NCBI RefSeq assembly: GCF_000746275.1 | Contig: NZ_KN050828.1 | Coordinates: forward strand, 723,384 to 787,383 | Length of the DNA: 64,000 nt | DNA from: Thermopetrobacter sp. TC1 | GTDB taxonomy: Bacteria > Pseudomonadota > Alphaproteobacteria > Rhizobiales > Aestuariivirgaceae | Direction of reading: 5' to 3' | Shown: in pieces, positions 55,067-64,000 of the stretch | Layout: each line of letters opens with the position of its first letter | Numbering within the stretch: the first letter of the stretch is position 1 | The notes under the pieces: generated by a model | Told to the model about the DNA's origin: nothing | Seen by the model: the letters and a program-made list of their open reading frames with translations, nothing else | Databases searched by the model: none | Translations under genes and position numbers: made by a program

Positions 55067-55640
55067 GACGAGAATCCTCACCCCTTTGCCGCAAACAAGT
55101 CGTTTGCGGACACAATTGCAGATTTATCGATGTTTACTGGATTACTATTTTCTCAGTTCAGGCGCTCTCGCCCCAAAAACTACTCACACCGCCCTGGCAG
55201 AACAAGAAACGTCGGGTTTTTATCCCCAGTTTTCCTGCCCCGGCAGTCTTGGTAAACAAAACGTTAAACGACGGAACGAATCACCGTCCATGCGGCGTTC
55301 TGACTCACCTGTGAAGAATGACTGACTAGCGGGGCTTTTGCCCCGGGAATGCGCGCGCTCCGAAAAAATTGTTTTTCTTTTGTATCTCGTATGTTCGCAT
55401 CGCGCCCTGTTGCGGCAGATGCGCAAGCAGCAGAGATTGACCCAAGGAAGGGGGAGGCTTATAAGGAGCTTTCGTTCGCCGCCGTGCCCGTCCCGGCGGC
55501 ATTTTTGATTGTGGCGGCGGCCTGCATGGCGCCTTTCATGGATTTGCGCATCGCCATGCGACTGCCAGTGCCGGGATAACGCGGCCGGATCGCGGCTTTA
55601 GTTCTGTGAAACGCAACGGATCGACAGGAGCGTGCTGGAG
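55067..55640. promoter_or_regulatory. 574-bp divergent control region of gcrA and argD
   Basis: No gene is seen. The gcrA side holds a perfect 8-bp hairpin (ccgcaaac at 55089-55096 with gtttgcgg at 55102-55109) in the probable leader and a DnaA-box-like TTATCCCCA (55220-55228, one mismatch to TTATCCACA). It also holds a CtrA-like TAAA-N7-TTAA (55253-55267) and GANTC sites at 55072, 55278 and 55302. A cggggcttttgccccg hairpin lies near 55330-55345. The argD side shows AGGAG at 55626-55630. Confidence 0.55.
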
Positions 55641-56819
55641 ATGACTTCCCCCGTCATGCCCACATATGCCCGTCATGATGTCGCCTTCGTGCGGGGCGAG
55701 GGCGCACGCCTGTGGTCCGAGGACGGGCGTGAGTTCATCGATTTCGGTGCGGGCGTGGCGGTGACCAGCTTCGGTCATGCGCATCCGCATCTGGTCGAGG
55801 CCCTGTGCACGCAGGCGCGCAAGCTCTGGCATGTTTCCAATCTCTATCGCATTCCGGAAGGAGAGCGTCTGGCCCGGCGCCTGATTGCCGCATCGGGTTT
55901 TGCCGAGACGGTGTTCTTTGCCAATTCCGGGGCCGAGGCCCTGGAGGCCGCGATCAAGACCGCGCGCAGTTATCACTTCGAGAATGGACAGCCGGAGCGG
56001 CAGACGATCATCACCTTCCAGGGCTGTTTCCATGGCCGGACCCTGGCCACCATTGCCGCGGGGCGGCGCAAGGCGCATACGGAGGCGTTCGGTGAGGCCT
56101 GCCCCGGGTTCATGCAGCTGGCCTTGCATGATTACGAGGCGGTGGCACGCGCCGTAAACGAGAAAACCGCCGCCATCCTCATCGAACCGGTGCAGGGCGA
56201 GGGCGGTGTGCGCGTGGTTGAGGCGGCCTTTCTCGAACATGTGCGCAGCATCTGTGATGAGACCGGCACACTGCTCATTTACGATGAGGTGCAGTGCGGC
56301 ATGGGGCGCACGGGGCGGATGTTCGCCCATGAGTGGGCGGGGGTGAAGCCGGACATCATGGCGCTGGCCAAGGCCCTGGGCGGCGGTTTTCCCATTGGTG
56401 CCTGCTTGGCAACGGCAGAAGCGGCCAAGGGCATGACGGCAGGACGGCATGGCTCCACCTTCGGCGGCAATCCGCTGGCGATGGCGGTGGGCAACGCGGT
56501 GATGGACATACTGGAAAATGACACATTCCTGCCTGAGGTGCGGCGCAAGGCGGAGCGGCTGCAGGCGGGCCTGGGGCGGCTGGCGGCGGCGCACGGCGCG
56601 GTGTTCAAGGGCGTGCGCGGCATCGGCATGATGCTGGGGCTTGCCTGCGCGGTGCCGAACACGGAGGTGACGAAGGCTGCGCTTGATGAAGGTGTGCTGG
56701 TGATCGGCGCGGCGGACAATGTCGTGCGGGTGATGCCGCCGCTGGTCATCACGGCTGAGGAGATGGACGAGGGCCTGGTGCGGCTTGAGCGGGCAGCGAT
56801 GCGGCTTGCGGCTCAGTGA
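55641..56819 (+). CDS. argD: Acetylornithine aminotransferase
   Basis: A 392-residue class III aminotransferase of arginine (and possibly lysine) synthesis. It has [18 protein letters not shown] (about 92), [17 protein letters not shown] (about 130), [20 protein letters not shown] (about 213) and the PLP lysine in [15 protein letters not shown] (about 243). GTG 55632 is possible, but ATG 55641 has AGGAG at a normal distance. argF follows 29 bp downstream. Confidence 0.95.
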   Translation: MTSPVMPTYARHDVAFVRGEGARLWSEDGREFIDFGAGVAVTSFGHAHPHLVEALCTQARKLWHVSNLYRIPEGERLARRLIAASGFAETVFFANSGAEALEAAIKTARSYHFENGQPERQTIITFQGCFHGRTLATIAAGRRKAHTEAFGEACPGFMQLALHDYEAVARAVNEKTAAILIEPVQGEGGVRVVEAAFLEHVRSICDETGTLLIYDEVQCGMGRTGRMFAHEWAGVKPDIMALAKALGGGFPIGACLATAEAAKGMTAGRHGSTFGGNPLAMAVGNAVMDILENDTFLPEVRRKAERLQAGLGRLAAAHGAVFKGVRGIGMMLGLACAVPNTEVTKAALDEGVLVIGAADNVVRVMPPLVITAEEMDEGLVRLERAAMRLAAQ

Positions 56820-56848
56820 GCCCCGGGGCTTTTTCAGGAGTATGGGTC

Positions 56849-57784
56849 ATGAGTGGTGGTGACTTCATCGACATCCGCGATTTTTCGCGGGAAGAGCTGG
56901 AGGGGATGCTGGACGAGGCCATGCGGCGCAAGAAGGCGCGCCTGGGCTGGCCGAAGGCGAAGCCGGATGCCGATGCGCCGCTGTCCGGTCATTTGCTGGC
57001 GATGATTTTCGAAAAACCCTCCACGCGCACGCGGGTGTCCTTCGATGTGGCCATGCGCCAGCTCGGCGGGGAGACCATGGTGCTCAACGCCGGTGACATG
57101 CAGCTTGGCCGTGGTGAGACCATTGCCGATACCGGCCGGGTGCTTGACCGCATGGTGGACGTGATCATGCTGCGCACTTTCGGGCATGAGCGGGCGGAAG
57201 AGCTGGCGCGTTACACCGGCGTGCCGGTGATCAACGGCCTGACCGATCTGTCCCACCCCTGCCAGATCATGGCCGATGCCCAGACCATCCTCGAGCACAA
57301 GGGGCGGATCGAGGGGCTGACCATTGCCTGGGTTGGCGATTGTGCCAACGTCACCCGCTCCTGGATCGAGGCTGCAACCCTGCTCGGCGCGCGCATGAAG
57401 ATCGGCGCGCCGGAGGGGTATCGTCCGGATGCGGAAATTCTGGACTGGGCGAAGGCCCATGGCGGGGAGATCCTGCTGTTTGACAGCGCCGAGGAGGCGG
57501 TGCGCGATGCGGATGTGGTGATGACCGATACCTGGATCTCCATGCATCACAGCGAGGCGGAGAAGGAAAAGCGCATCGCCGATCTTACCCCCTATCAGGT
57601 GAACGAGGCGCTGATGGCGGCGGCGAAGGATGATGCCATCTTCATGCACTGTCTGCCGGCGCATCGCGGCGAGGAGGTGACCGATGCGGTGATCGACGGG
57701 CCGCAGTCCGTCGTCTTCGATGAGGCGGAAAACCGCATTCACGCCCAGAAGGCCGTGTTGCTCTTCTGCCTGGGGCGCCTGTGA
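56849..57784 (+). CDS. argF: Ornithine carbamoyltransferase
   Basis: A 311-residue enzyme making citrulline from ornithine and carbamoyl phosphate. The carbamoyl-phosphate motif [12 protein letters not shown] (about 55), [10 protein letters not shown] (about 130), the ornithine-binding [16 protein letters not shown] (about 226) and [11 protein letters not shown] (about 265) are all intact. CAGGAG lies 8 bases before ATG 56849. With argD it forms an operon; the usual downstream hslO of many relatives is not here, and dcd follows instead. Confidence 0.98.
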   Translation: MSGGDFIDIRDFSREELEGMLDEAMRRKKARLGWPKAKPDADAPLSGHLLAMIFEKPSTRTRVSFDVAMRQLGGETMVLNAGDMQLGRGETIADTGRVLDRMVDVIMLRTFGHERAEELARYTGVPVINGLTDLSHPCQIMADAQTILEHKGRIEGLTIAWVGDCANVTRSWIEAATLLGARMKIGAPEGYRPDAEILDWAKAHGGEILLFDSAEEAVRDADVVMTDTWISMHHSEAEKEKRIADLTPYQVNEALMAAAKDDAIFMHCLPAHRGEEVTDAVIDGPQSVVFDEAENRIHAQKAVLLFCLGRL

Positions 57785-57925
57785 GGCGGGTCGGATCATC
57801 CACAGGCTGTGGAGAAGAAGCTGTTGACAAGCGCACGGGGGCGTTGCGATTTCCGTTGACAGGACAGCGGCCGGGCGCCTGTTTCTCTGGTTTACGTAAG
57901 ACAGGCCACGGAAGCGGATCCAGAC

Positions 57926-59047
57926 ATGGCGCAGGCAGCAGGGCAGGCGGCGAATCCGGGGAAGGAGGGCATCCTTCCGGCGCATGTCATCCGCCGCATG
58001 GTGGAAGAAGGGCAGATCACGGCGGCCACGCCCCTGGATCATGACCAGATTCAACCGGCCAGTCTCGATCTGCGCCTTGGCGAACGGGCCTGGCGGGTGC
58101 GCGCCTCCTTTCTGCCGGGGCCGAAGCGCACGGTGGCGGAGCGGCTTGAGGATCTGGCCCTGCATGCCTTCTCCCTGACCGAAGGGGCGGTGCTGGAAAC
58201 CGGCTGTGTCTACATCGTGGAGCTTCAGGAAGCTCTTGCGCTGCCTGATACGGTCTCGGCCGTGGCCAACCCGAAGAGTTCGACCGGGCGAATCGACGTT
58301 TTCACCCGGGTTATCGGCGAGCGCGCCGCCACGTTCGATCAGCTGCCGGCGGGGTATGCGGGGCGACTTTATCTTGAGGTCAGCCCGCGCACGTTTCCCA
58401 TTCTGGTGCGGGCAGGCTCGCGGCTGTCGCAGATCCGGTTCCGCAGCGGCATGCCTCAGCGCGGCGAGACGTTCCTGCGTGCGCTGCATGAGCGCGAACC
58501 GCTGGTGACGGAAGGGCCATTTCGTATCATCGGCGATGGCGTGGCGCTGACGGTGGATCTGGCCGGAGGTGATATAACGCAGCCGGTGGGTTTTCGGGCG
58601 CGGCGCCATGCCGGGCTGATCGATGTTGATCGCAAAGGCGCGCTTGATCCGCTCGATTATTTCGAGCCCATCATCCGGCGCGGGCCGCTGGTACTGGAGC
58701 CGGGAGAGTTCTACATTCTTGCCTCGAAGGAGGCGGTGCGGGTGCCGCCGGATCATGCGGCGGAAATGGTGCCGTTCGATCCCATGGTCGGCGAATTCCG
58801 CGTGCATTACGCCGGTTTTTTCGATCCCGGCTTTGGTCACGCGGCAGGTGGCGGCGAAGGATCGCGGGCGGTGCTGGAGGTGCGCTCGCGGGAGGTTCCT
58901 TTCATTCTCGAAGACGGGCAGATCGTGGGGCGGCTGGTCTATGAGCCGCTCAGCGAGGCGCCGGAGTTCGTCTATGGACAGGAGATCGGCTCGCACTATC
59001 AGAAACAGGGCCTGAAATTGTCCAAGCATTTCCGGCCCTTGTCCTGA
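57926..59047 (+). CDS. dcd: Double-length 2'-deoxycytidine 5'-triphosphate deaminase
   Basis: A 373-residue protein, about twice the usual Dcd length. The N-terminal half (about 1-180) shows [35 protein letters not shown] and [15 protein letters not shown]. The C-terminal half (about 190-373) repeats the fold with [33 protein letters not shown] and [16 protein letters not shown]. The layout matches the alphaproteobacterial two-domain dCTP deaminase, which forms dUTP for dTMP synthesis. ATG 57926 is used. It follows argF by 141 bp. Confidence 0.9.
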   Translation: MAQAAGQAANPGKEGILPAHVIRRMVEEGQITAATPLDHDQIQPASLDLRLGERAWRVRASFLPGPKRTVAERLEDLALHAFSLTEGAVLETGCVYIVELQEALALPDTVSAVANPKSSTGRIDVFTRVIGERAATFDQLPAGYAGRLYLEVSPRTFPILVRAGSRLSQIRFRSGMPQRGETFLRALHEREPLVTEGPFRIIGDGVALTVDLAGGDITQPVGFRARRHAGLIDVDRKGALDPLDYFEPIIRRGPLVLEPGEFYILASKEAVRVPPDHAAEMVPFDPMVGEFRVHYAGFFDPGFGHAAGGGEGSRAVLEVRSREVPFILEDGQIVGRLVYEPLSEAPEFVYGQEIGSHYQKQGLKLSKHFRPLS

Positions 59048-59076
59048 AATTCCGCAGGCGGCAGAAACAGACAAAT

Positions 59077-59805
59077 ATGCGCGAGATCTGTCTGGATACC
59101 GAAACCACGGGCCTGAAACCTCAGGAGGGCCACCGTGTCATCGAGATCGGCGCGGTGGAGCTGAACAATCACATTCCCACCGGCCGCACCTTTCATGTCT
59201 ATCTCAATCCGGAGCGGGATGTTCCGGAAGATGCGGTAAAGGTGCACGGGCTGACGGCGGAATTCCTGGCCGACAAGCCGCGTTTCGCCGATGTGGTGGA
59301 CTCGTTTCTGGAGTTCATCGGGGATGCGCCCCTGGTCATTCACAACGCGGAATTCGACAGGGGCTTTCTCAACTGGGAGCTGTCCATCGTCGGGCGCGAG
59401 CCCATTCCGCCGGAGCGGTGCATCGACACGCTGGAAATTGCCCGGCGCAAGTTTCCGGGCGCGCAGAACACGCTGGATGCGCTCTGTCGGCGCTTTGGCG
59501 TGGACAATTCCGCGCGCGACCTGCACGGGGCGCTTCTCGATGCGCAGCTTCTGGCGGCAGTGTATGTGGAACTGATCGGCGGGCGGCAGATTGGCCTGTC
59601 TTTCGGCGAAAGGGAAATGCCAGGCGGCGTGGTGGAAACGCACGTAACCCCCGGTGCTGCCGCCCGCTATGGTGCGCGCCCGCGGCCTTTGCCTTCGCGC
59701 CTGAGTGCGGATGATCGCAGGCGCCATGCCGAATTCGTGGAAAGCCTTGGCGAAAACGCGCTTTGGCGGCGCTATCTTGAAGGCGATTTGCGCAAGGAAG
59801 GATGA
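59077..59805 (+). CDS. dnaQ: DNA polymerase III subunit epsilon (proofreading exonuclease)
   Basis: A 242-residue DEDDh 3'-5' exonuclease. Exo I is [10 protein letters not shown] (about 6-15), Exo [18 protein letters not shown] (about 86-101) and Exo [22 protein letters not shown] (about 148-166), together giving the four acidic residues and catalytic His. The C-terminal ~60 residues are the linker and polymerase-binding tail. The gene starts 29 bp after dcd. Its last 18 bases, including the stop, are directly repeated just downstream. Confidence 0.96.
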   Translation: MREICLDTETTGLKPQEGHRVIEIGAVELNNHIPTGRTFHVYLNPERDVPEDAVKVHGLTAEFLADKPRFADVVDSFLEFIGDAPLVIHNAEFDRGFLNWELSIVGREPIPPERCIDTLEIARRKFPGAQNTLDALCRRFGVDNSARDLHGALLDAQLLAAVYVELIGGRQIGLSFGEREMPGGVVETHVTPGAAARYGARPRPLPSRLSADDRRRHAEFVESLGENALWRRYLEGDLRKEG

Positions 59806-59823
59806 TTGCGCAAGGAGGGCTGA
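59788..59823 (+). repeat. 18-bp tandem duplication across the dnaQ stop
   Basis: ttgcgcaaggaaggatga (59788-59805) is followed at once by ttgcgcaaggagggctga (59806-59823), 16 of 18 bases identical. Each copy ends in TGA. The duplication lies in the gap between the convergent dnaQ and GNAT genes. Confidence 0.8.
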
Positions 59824-59857
59824 GCGGTATTGAGAGCCGCCGGTGGCATGGCCATCC

Positions 59858-61033
59858 TCACCTGTGGTGATAGTTGCGGCGCCATGATCTGCATCTGCGT
59901 GGCCAGGGCGCACGGCTGGCATGCCAGAGAGCCTTGGCGCGCTCGCGGGCGGCGCGGCGCCATTTTTCCAGCGCGATGAGCATCTGTGTGCGGGTGTGGC
60001 CGGTGCCGGGCAGCTGCACAAGAACGTCGGCCATGGCCAGCCGTTGCTTCCAGATGTGATTGATCATGGGATGATCCGGGATGGCGCAGGAATCGGCGGC
60101 ATCGACATCGGGATCATCGATCAGGCTGCGGGTGGCGTGCAGGGTGAGCAGAACGCCCGGGGAAAAGGCGGCGAAATCCTCATCATAGGCGATCTTGTCC
60201 AGTAAAAGCGTGCGCTTGTGCACCCGGCCGAACAGGCTGGCGATGGTGCGGCCCGCATGGCGCAGGCGCCAGAAGCGCAGGCGCCCTTCGGCATGATATT
60301 GCGACAGGGCATCGCGGACCATGGCGGTGAGTGCGGGATCGCAGGCAATGGCGGTGCCGGCCCGGCCCTTCCAGCCGGAACGTTCAAGAAGCAGGAACTC
60401 ATCCAGCCAGGCGGCGGCATCGTCTTGCGCCGTGATGACCTCGAAGACGGTCTCGCCCCGCTCCTGCAGGCGGCGGCGCAGGCGGCGCCATTCCTTGCGG
60501 CGCTTGCGGGGGATGGCGGTTTCCCATTCGTCCGGCGTCTGTGTGGCATCGAGGAAGGCACGCTCCCACGTTTTCATCAGGACGAGAGAAAGCCCTTCCC
60601 TTGCCGTTACAGTGCGCAGGGTGTTCAGGAAGGGGCCATGCAGAGGCAGGGAGGGAAATTCGGCAAGAGCGGCACCGGTTTCGGAAAGATTTTCCAGGAG
60701 AGCCGCAACGGCCCATTCTGGCCGCCTGCCATCAATGAGCGGAACGCCGTGACAGAAAAAGGAGACCCAGCAGGTGGATGCGATGCGCCCCAGCCCGCCA
60801 TAGCGCCAGCCTTCGCGAACGCCGGTGATGGCGGCAAGGCCCAGCCCGTCCTGCGCGGCAACGGAGAGAAGGCGGGGGCGACGATGAGCCGGCAGATGGG
60901 TGAGTGCTGCATGCAGCCAGGGGCGTGTGGCCGTGAAGGCCGGTTCTGCCGCCTTGTGCTCCAGCGCATCCCACCAGCCCAGCAGCGTTTCCGGAAGCTG
61001 CGGCACACCGCGTATTCTGGCGATGACGTTCAT
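59858..61033 (-). CDS. GNAT-family acyltransferase (BioF2/CelD-like, PF13480 type)
   Basis: A 391-residue protein of two GNAT-like halves, as in the BioF2-like acyltransferases found in exopolysaccharide gene clusters. Features include PAFTATRPWLHAALTHLP (about 31), RKRRKEWRRLRRRLQERGE (about 182), LLLERSGWKGRAGTAIA (about 222) and FAAFSPGVLLTLHATRSL (about 303). The C-terminus is very Arg-rich. Its start overlaps the flippase stop by 4 bp. It may acylate a polysaccharide precursor; the substrate is unknown. Confidence 0.82.
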   Translation of the reverse strand: MNVIARIRGVPQLPETLLGWWDALEHKAAEPAFTATRPWLHAALTHLPAHRRPRLLSVAAQDGLGLAAITGVREGWRYGGLGRIASTCWVSFFCHGVPLIDGRRPEWAVAALLENLSETGAALAEFPSLPLHGPFLNTLRTVTAREGLSLVLMKTWERAFLDATQTPDEWETAIPRKRRKEWRRLRRRLQERGETVFEVITAQDDAAAWLDEFLLLERSGWKGRAGTAIACDPALTAMVRDALSQYHAEGRLRFWRLRHAGRTIASLFGRVHKRTLLLDKIAYDEDFAAFSPGVLLTLHATRSLIDDPDVDAADSCAIPDHPMINHIWKQRLAMADVLVQLPGTGHTRTQMLIALEKWRRAARERAKALWHASRAPWPRRCRSWRRNYHHR

Positions 61034-62433
61034 GCCCTCTCCTTGGCTCCGTCAGGCGGTGGCGGTGCATGGCCGAAGCCTTCCGCAAGCACGCGGTTGG
61101 CGGCAATGGCATAGAAGGCGGCCTGCAGGGTGTAGGCAATGGAAGTGGCCAGGGCTGCGCCGGTGAGCCCGAAATGCGGGATGAGGGCGAGATTGAGGGT
61201 GGCGTTCACAAAAGCGGCGACACCGGTAATGAGGGCGGTGTAGTTCTGGTGCCCTGAGACCACGAGCATGGATTCCGCCGGCCCTGCCGCGGCGCGGGCG
61301 ATGTAGCCGAGGGCGAGAATGAACATCAGCGGCCAGGCCACCGGGAATTCCGGCCCGAACAGCGCCAGAATCCACTTGCCGAGAACGAGAATGAAGGTGG
61401 CGGCGGCCAGGGAAGGCCAGAGCATCCAGCTGCGAAAGCGGGCGAGCTGGCGCATGGCGCGCTCGCTGTCACGCTCGGCATAGGAGGCGGCAAACCGCGG
61501 CATGGCCACGGCGGTGACCGCAAAGTGGATGAAGGCGATCAGCGTGATGGTGCGGGCGGCGGCGAAATAAACGGCGATCTTGTCCGGCGGCACGAAGCGC
61601 TCCAGCAGCATCACGTCGAGATTGAGCATGAGCAGCGCGAAGCTGTCCATGAGCAGCATGGGCAAGGCCACCGACAGCCACTGGCGCGGGCGATAGCGCA
61701 CGGTGCGGTCCTTCAGCTCGCGGCCGAAACGCCGCTGCTGGATGATGTATTGCACGGTCATGGTCAGCCAGCTGGCGGCGGTGAGCGCAATGGCGGCCAC
61801 CGTGGCGGTGCGCGGCCCACCGAAAAGGAGAATGAGGCCGATGCCGCCCAGGATGAGCAGCGGGCGCATGATGTAGGGCGGAATGAAGGCGATGGCGATC
61901 CAGGAACGGGCGCGCCCGACGCCGTCCTGAAAATCAGTGACGGCAATCGCCGGCAGGGAGAGCAGGCCGATGATCAGGGGGCGGATGTAATGGTCATCGA
62001 TCATGCGCGGCCCGAAGGCATAAAGCACGGCAATGCCCAGCGCGGCGACGATGGCGCCGGCCGTGAAGGTGAGAAAGCGGCCGAAATTGAGAAAGCCGCG
62101 GGTGTGGGCATCATCGCCGCGGGTGGCATATTCGGCGAGAAAGCGCACCGCGGCGATGGAGAGGCCGAGGGTGGTGATCGAGCCCAAAACGTTCACCCAG
62201 ACCCAGACGAATGTGTAAATGCCGAAATCGAAGGCGCCGAGCCAGCGGGCGAGCAGCACCTGGGCGACAAAGGCAATAACGGCGGAGCCGACGCGGATGC
62301 CGAATGAGAAAAGGGCACCGGCGCCGTCGCGGCCGTTCTCACCGCTGCCGGTGAGCAGGCTGCGCAGCGGTTCCGGCACCTTGACAAGCAGCCTCAATAT
62401 GCGACCCCGCAAGCGTTTCATCACAATACGCAT
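61030..62433 (-). CDS. Wzx-type polysaccharide flippase / oligosaccharide transporter
   Basis: About 467 residues with 12-14 membrane helices of the MOP superfamily. The first helix region (FSFGIRVGSAVIAFVAQVLLARWLGAFDFGIYTFVW, about 45-80) is the classic polysaccharide-synthesis PF01943 start. LMLNLDVMLLERFVPPDKIAVYFAA lies mid-protein and LGYIARAAAGPAESMLVVSG in the second half. It would flip lipid-linked sugar units. The start is uncertain: ATG 62433, 62421 or 62469. It is coupled to the GNAT gene. Glycosyltransferases and Wzy are absent from the window. Confidence 0.88.
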   Translation of the reverse strand: MRIVMKRLRGRILRLLVKVPEPLRSLLTGSGENGRDGAGALFSFGIRVGSAVIAFVAQVLLARWLGAFDFGIYTFVWVWVNVLGSITTLGLSIAAVRFLAEYATRGDDAHTRGFLNFGRFLTFTAGAIVAALGIAVLYAFGPRMIDDHYIRPLIIGLLSLPAIAVTDFQDGVGRARSWIAIAFIPPYIMRPLLILGGIGLILLFGGPRTATVAAIALTAASWLTMTVQYIIQQRRFGRELKDRTVRYRPRQWLSVALPMLLMDSFALLMLNLDVMLLERFVPPDKIAVYFAAARTITLIAFIHFAVTAVAMPRFAASYAERDSERAMRQLARFRSWMLWPSLAAATFILVLGKWILALFGPEFPVAWPLMFILALGYIARAAAGPAESMLVVSGHQNYTALITGVAAFVNATLNLALIPHFGLTGAALATSIAYTLQAAFYAIAANRVLAEGFGHAPPPPDGAKERA

Positions 62434-62689
62434 TCCCAAAAAGAAACTGCCGGCATTCCCCCTGACCATGGGACACTGTTGCCGGCAAAACGTGAGCAAA
62501 TGCTGAAAGTTCAGAACAATTTCTCCGCTTGGTTTTCAGGCGGTTAAAGCAAGCCGTTACACCATTTGCCACTTGTCGCTTTGCGGGGATCTGCGCAACA
62601 CTCGCCTCAATGAGGCAGGTGTTGCCGAAAGCGTTTCATCCAGCCGGCCGCAGGCCTGATTTGGCGAGACAGAGGGAGGGAGAAAGACG

Positions 62690-64000
62690 ATGAGCCGCTA
62701 TCATGAGGTCTATGAAAGCTGGAAAAAGGATCCGGAAGGGTTCTGGGCCAAGGCGGCGGAGGAGATCGACTGGTACAAGCCCTGGGAAAAGGTGTTCGAT
62801 CCGGAGAAGGGCGTTTACGGACGCTGGTTCGTGGGGGCGGAATGCAACACGTGCTACAATTGTGTGGATCGGCACGTGAAGGCCGGGCGGGGCGATCAAC
62901 CGGCGATCATCTGGGATTCTCCCATCACCGGAAGCAAGCGGATCATCACCTACGCCGAGCTGCTGGACGAGGTGGAGCTGTTTGCGGCGATCCTGCGCGA
63001 TTTCTCCGTGGAGAAGGGGGACAGGGTGATCATCTACATGCCGATGGTGCCCGAGGCGGTGATCGCCATGCTGGCCTGCGCCCGCATCGGGGCGGTGCAT
63101 TCGGTGGTGTTTGGCGGTTTTGCCGCCAAGGAGCTGGCCACGCGCATCGATGATGCCCATCCCAAGCTCATCGTCTCTGCCTCCTGCGGTATCGAGCCCA
63201 GCCGCATCGTGCCCTACAAGCCGTTGCTGGATGAGGCCATCGAGATCGCCTCGCACAAGCCGGATACCTGCATCATCCTGCAGCGCGAACAGCGCAAGGC
63301 GGGCATGATCCCGCTGCGGGACTATGACTGGCAGGAGCTGATGAACAAGGCGCGCGCGCGCGATCATCGCGCCGCATGCGTGCCGGTGGCGGCCACCGAT
63401 CCGCTCTATATCCTCTACACCTCCGGCACCACGGGCCAGCCCAAGGGTGTGGTGCGCGACAACGGCGGGCACATGGTCGCGCTGAAGTGGACGATGTCCA
63501 ACATCTACGGCGTCGAACCCGGGGAGGTCTACTGGGCCGCTTCCGACGTGGGCTGGGTCGTCGGCCACAGCTATATCGTCTATGGCCCGCTGCTGCATGG
63601 CTGCACCACCATCGTCTTCGAGGGCAAGCCGGTGGGCACTCCTGATGCCGGTGTCTTCTGGCGGGTGATTTCCGAGCATGGTGTGCGGGTGCTGTTCACG
63701 GCGCCGACGGCCTTCCGCGCGATCAAGAGGGAAGATCCGGATGGCGCGCTCATTCGCCAGTATGATCTTTCCGGATTCCGGGCGCTGTTCCTGGCCGGTG
63801 AACGGGCTGATCCGGACACCGTGCAATGGGCGGAAAAGCATCTCGGCGTGCCGGTGATCGATCACTGGTGGCAGACGGAGACGGGCTGGGCCATTGCCGC
63901 CAATCCGCTGGGGCTTGGCCTCCTGCCGCAGAAATACGGTTCGCCCGGTGTGCCGATGCCGGGGTATGACGTCGATATTCTCGATGAGAATGGCGAGAAG
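62690..64000 (+). CDS. prpE: Propionyl-CoA synthetase (acetyl-CoA synthetase family), cut by the window edge
   Basis: 437 residues are visible with no stop. The opening SRYHEVYESWKKDPEGFWAK and EIDWYKPWEKVFD match PrpE-type acyl-CoA synthetases. The AMP-binding P-loop is LYILYTSGTTGQPKGVVRDN (about 240), followed by WAASDVGWVVGHSYIVYGPL and the acyl-adenylate segment IDHWWQTETGW (about 386). VVRDNGGH and DHWWQTETGW favour propionate over acetate as substrate, but acetoacetyl- or acetyl-CoA synthetase remains possible. A GAGGGAGGGAG ribosome site supports ATG 62690. Confidence 0.88.
   Translation, partial: MSRYHEVYESWKKDPEGFWAKAAEEIDWYKPWEKVFDPEKGVYGRWFVGAECNTCYNCVDRHVKAGRGDQPAIIWDSPITGSKRIITYAELLDEVELFAAILRDFSVEKGDRVIIYMPMVPEAVIAMLACARIGAVHSVVFGGFAAKELATRIDDAHPKLIVSASCGIEPSRIVPYKPLLDEAIEIASHKPDTCIILQREQRKAGMIPLRDYDWQELMNKARARDHRAACVPVAATDPLYILYTSGTTGQPKGVVRDNGGHMVALKWTMSNIYGVEPGEVYWAASDVGWVVGHSYIVYGPLLHGCTTIVFEGKPVGTPDAGVFWRVISEHGVRVLFTAPTAFRAIKREDPDGALIRQYDLSGFRALFLAGERADPDTVQWAEKHLGVPVIDHWWQTETGWAIAANPLGLGLLPQKYGSPGVPMPGYDVDILDENGEK

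Noticed and set aside
57796-57804. TCATCCACA, close to a DnaA box, upstream of dcd
   Set aside because: A single box with one mismatch, with no clustering or AT-rich unwinding region; not enough to suggest an origin.
57824-57861. Two TTGACA sequences upstream of dcd
   Set aside because: Neither is followed by a plausible -10 box at 16-18 bp, so no promoter is called.

Overview
The window is 64 kb of GC-rich, gene-dense chromosome from an alphaproteobacterium. The evidence is a GcrA cell-cycle regulator, a DUF1013/TrcR-type regulator, a Fur/Mur-type regulator, a two-domain dCTP deaminase, an IalB-family protein, a DUF882 M15 peptidase, the F1 operon order atpHAGDC without F0 genes, and hopanoid genes (hpnO, hpnN, hpnH). 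The order or genus cannot be fixed from the sequence alone. Most of the window is housekeeping sequence.

Layout. 1-2.3 kb: start of a membrane protein, then a QmcA/NfeD pair. 2.3-6.7 kb: ubiB, fur and upp on the minus strand, with a divergent uracil permease. 7-13.7 kb: UDP-sugar dehydrogenase, ybgC-ruvB, a diheme cytochrome c, a repeat-rich gap, and an SLC13/TrkA-C transporter. 14-19.2 kb: F1-ATPase operon with a clear terminator. 19.4-27 kb: a degenerate Fe-ADH-like protein, ccmAB, and a padR-MFP-RND efflux operon. 27.2-32.7 kb: hopanoid side-chain and transport genes. 32.9-35 kb: tRNA-Thr, a palindromic MITE-like element, and an AT-rich two-gene cassette. 35-43.5 kb: quinone reductase, ppa, rlmN, ialB, a DUF1232 gene, trcR, argH, a TlpA-like gene and ccdA. 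44-51.5 kb: M15 peptidase, thiN-coaBC, an orphan Flp pilin, grpE, hrcA, echA and rpsT. 51.7-59.8 kb: dapD, a nucleotidase and argB (minus), gcrA (minus), then argD-argF-dcd-dnaQ. 59.9-64 kb: a GNAT/flippase pair and the start of a propionyl-CoA synthetase gene.

The most unusual segment is 32.97-35.04 kb. It encodes an inverse-autotransporter (intimin/invasin-type) beta-barrel that stops just after the linker and has no passenger. Directly downstream is a secreted cysteine-containing protein of unknown family, whose AT-rich codons begin right after the signal peptide. The pair sits beside tRNA-Thr and a 172-bp near-palindromic element, so it looks like acquired DNA and may be a split, two-protein version of type Ve secretion.

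Other points of interest are a 62-bp two-hairpin repeat found at two distant sites, candidate CtrA, DnaA and CcrM (GANTC) sites upstream of gcrA, and a perfect TTAA-N7-TTAA site upstream of the M15 peptidase gene. All function calls rest on reading the sequence; no searches were run.
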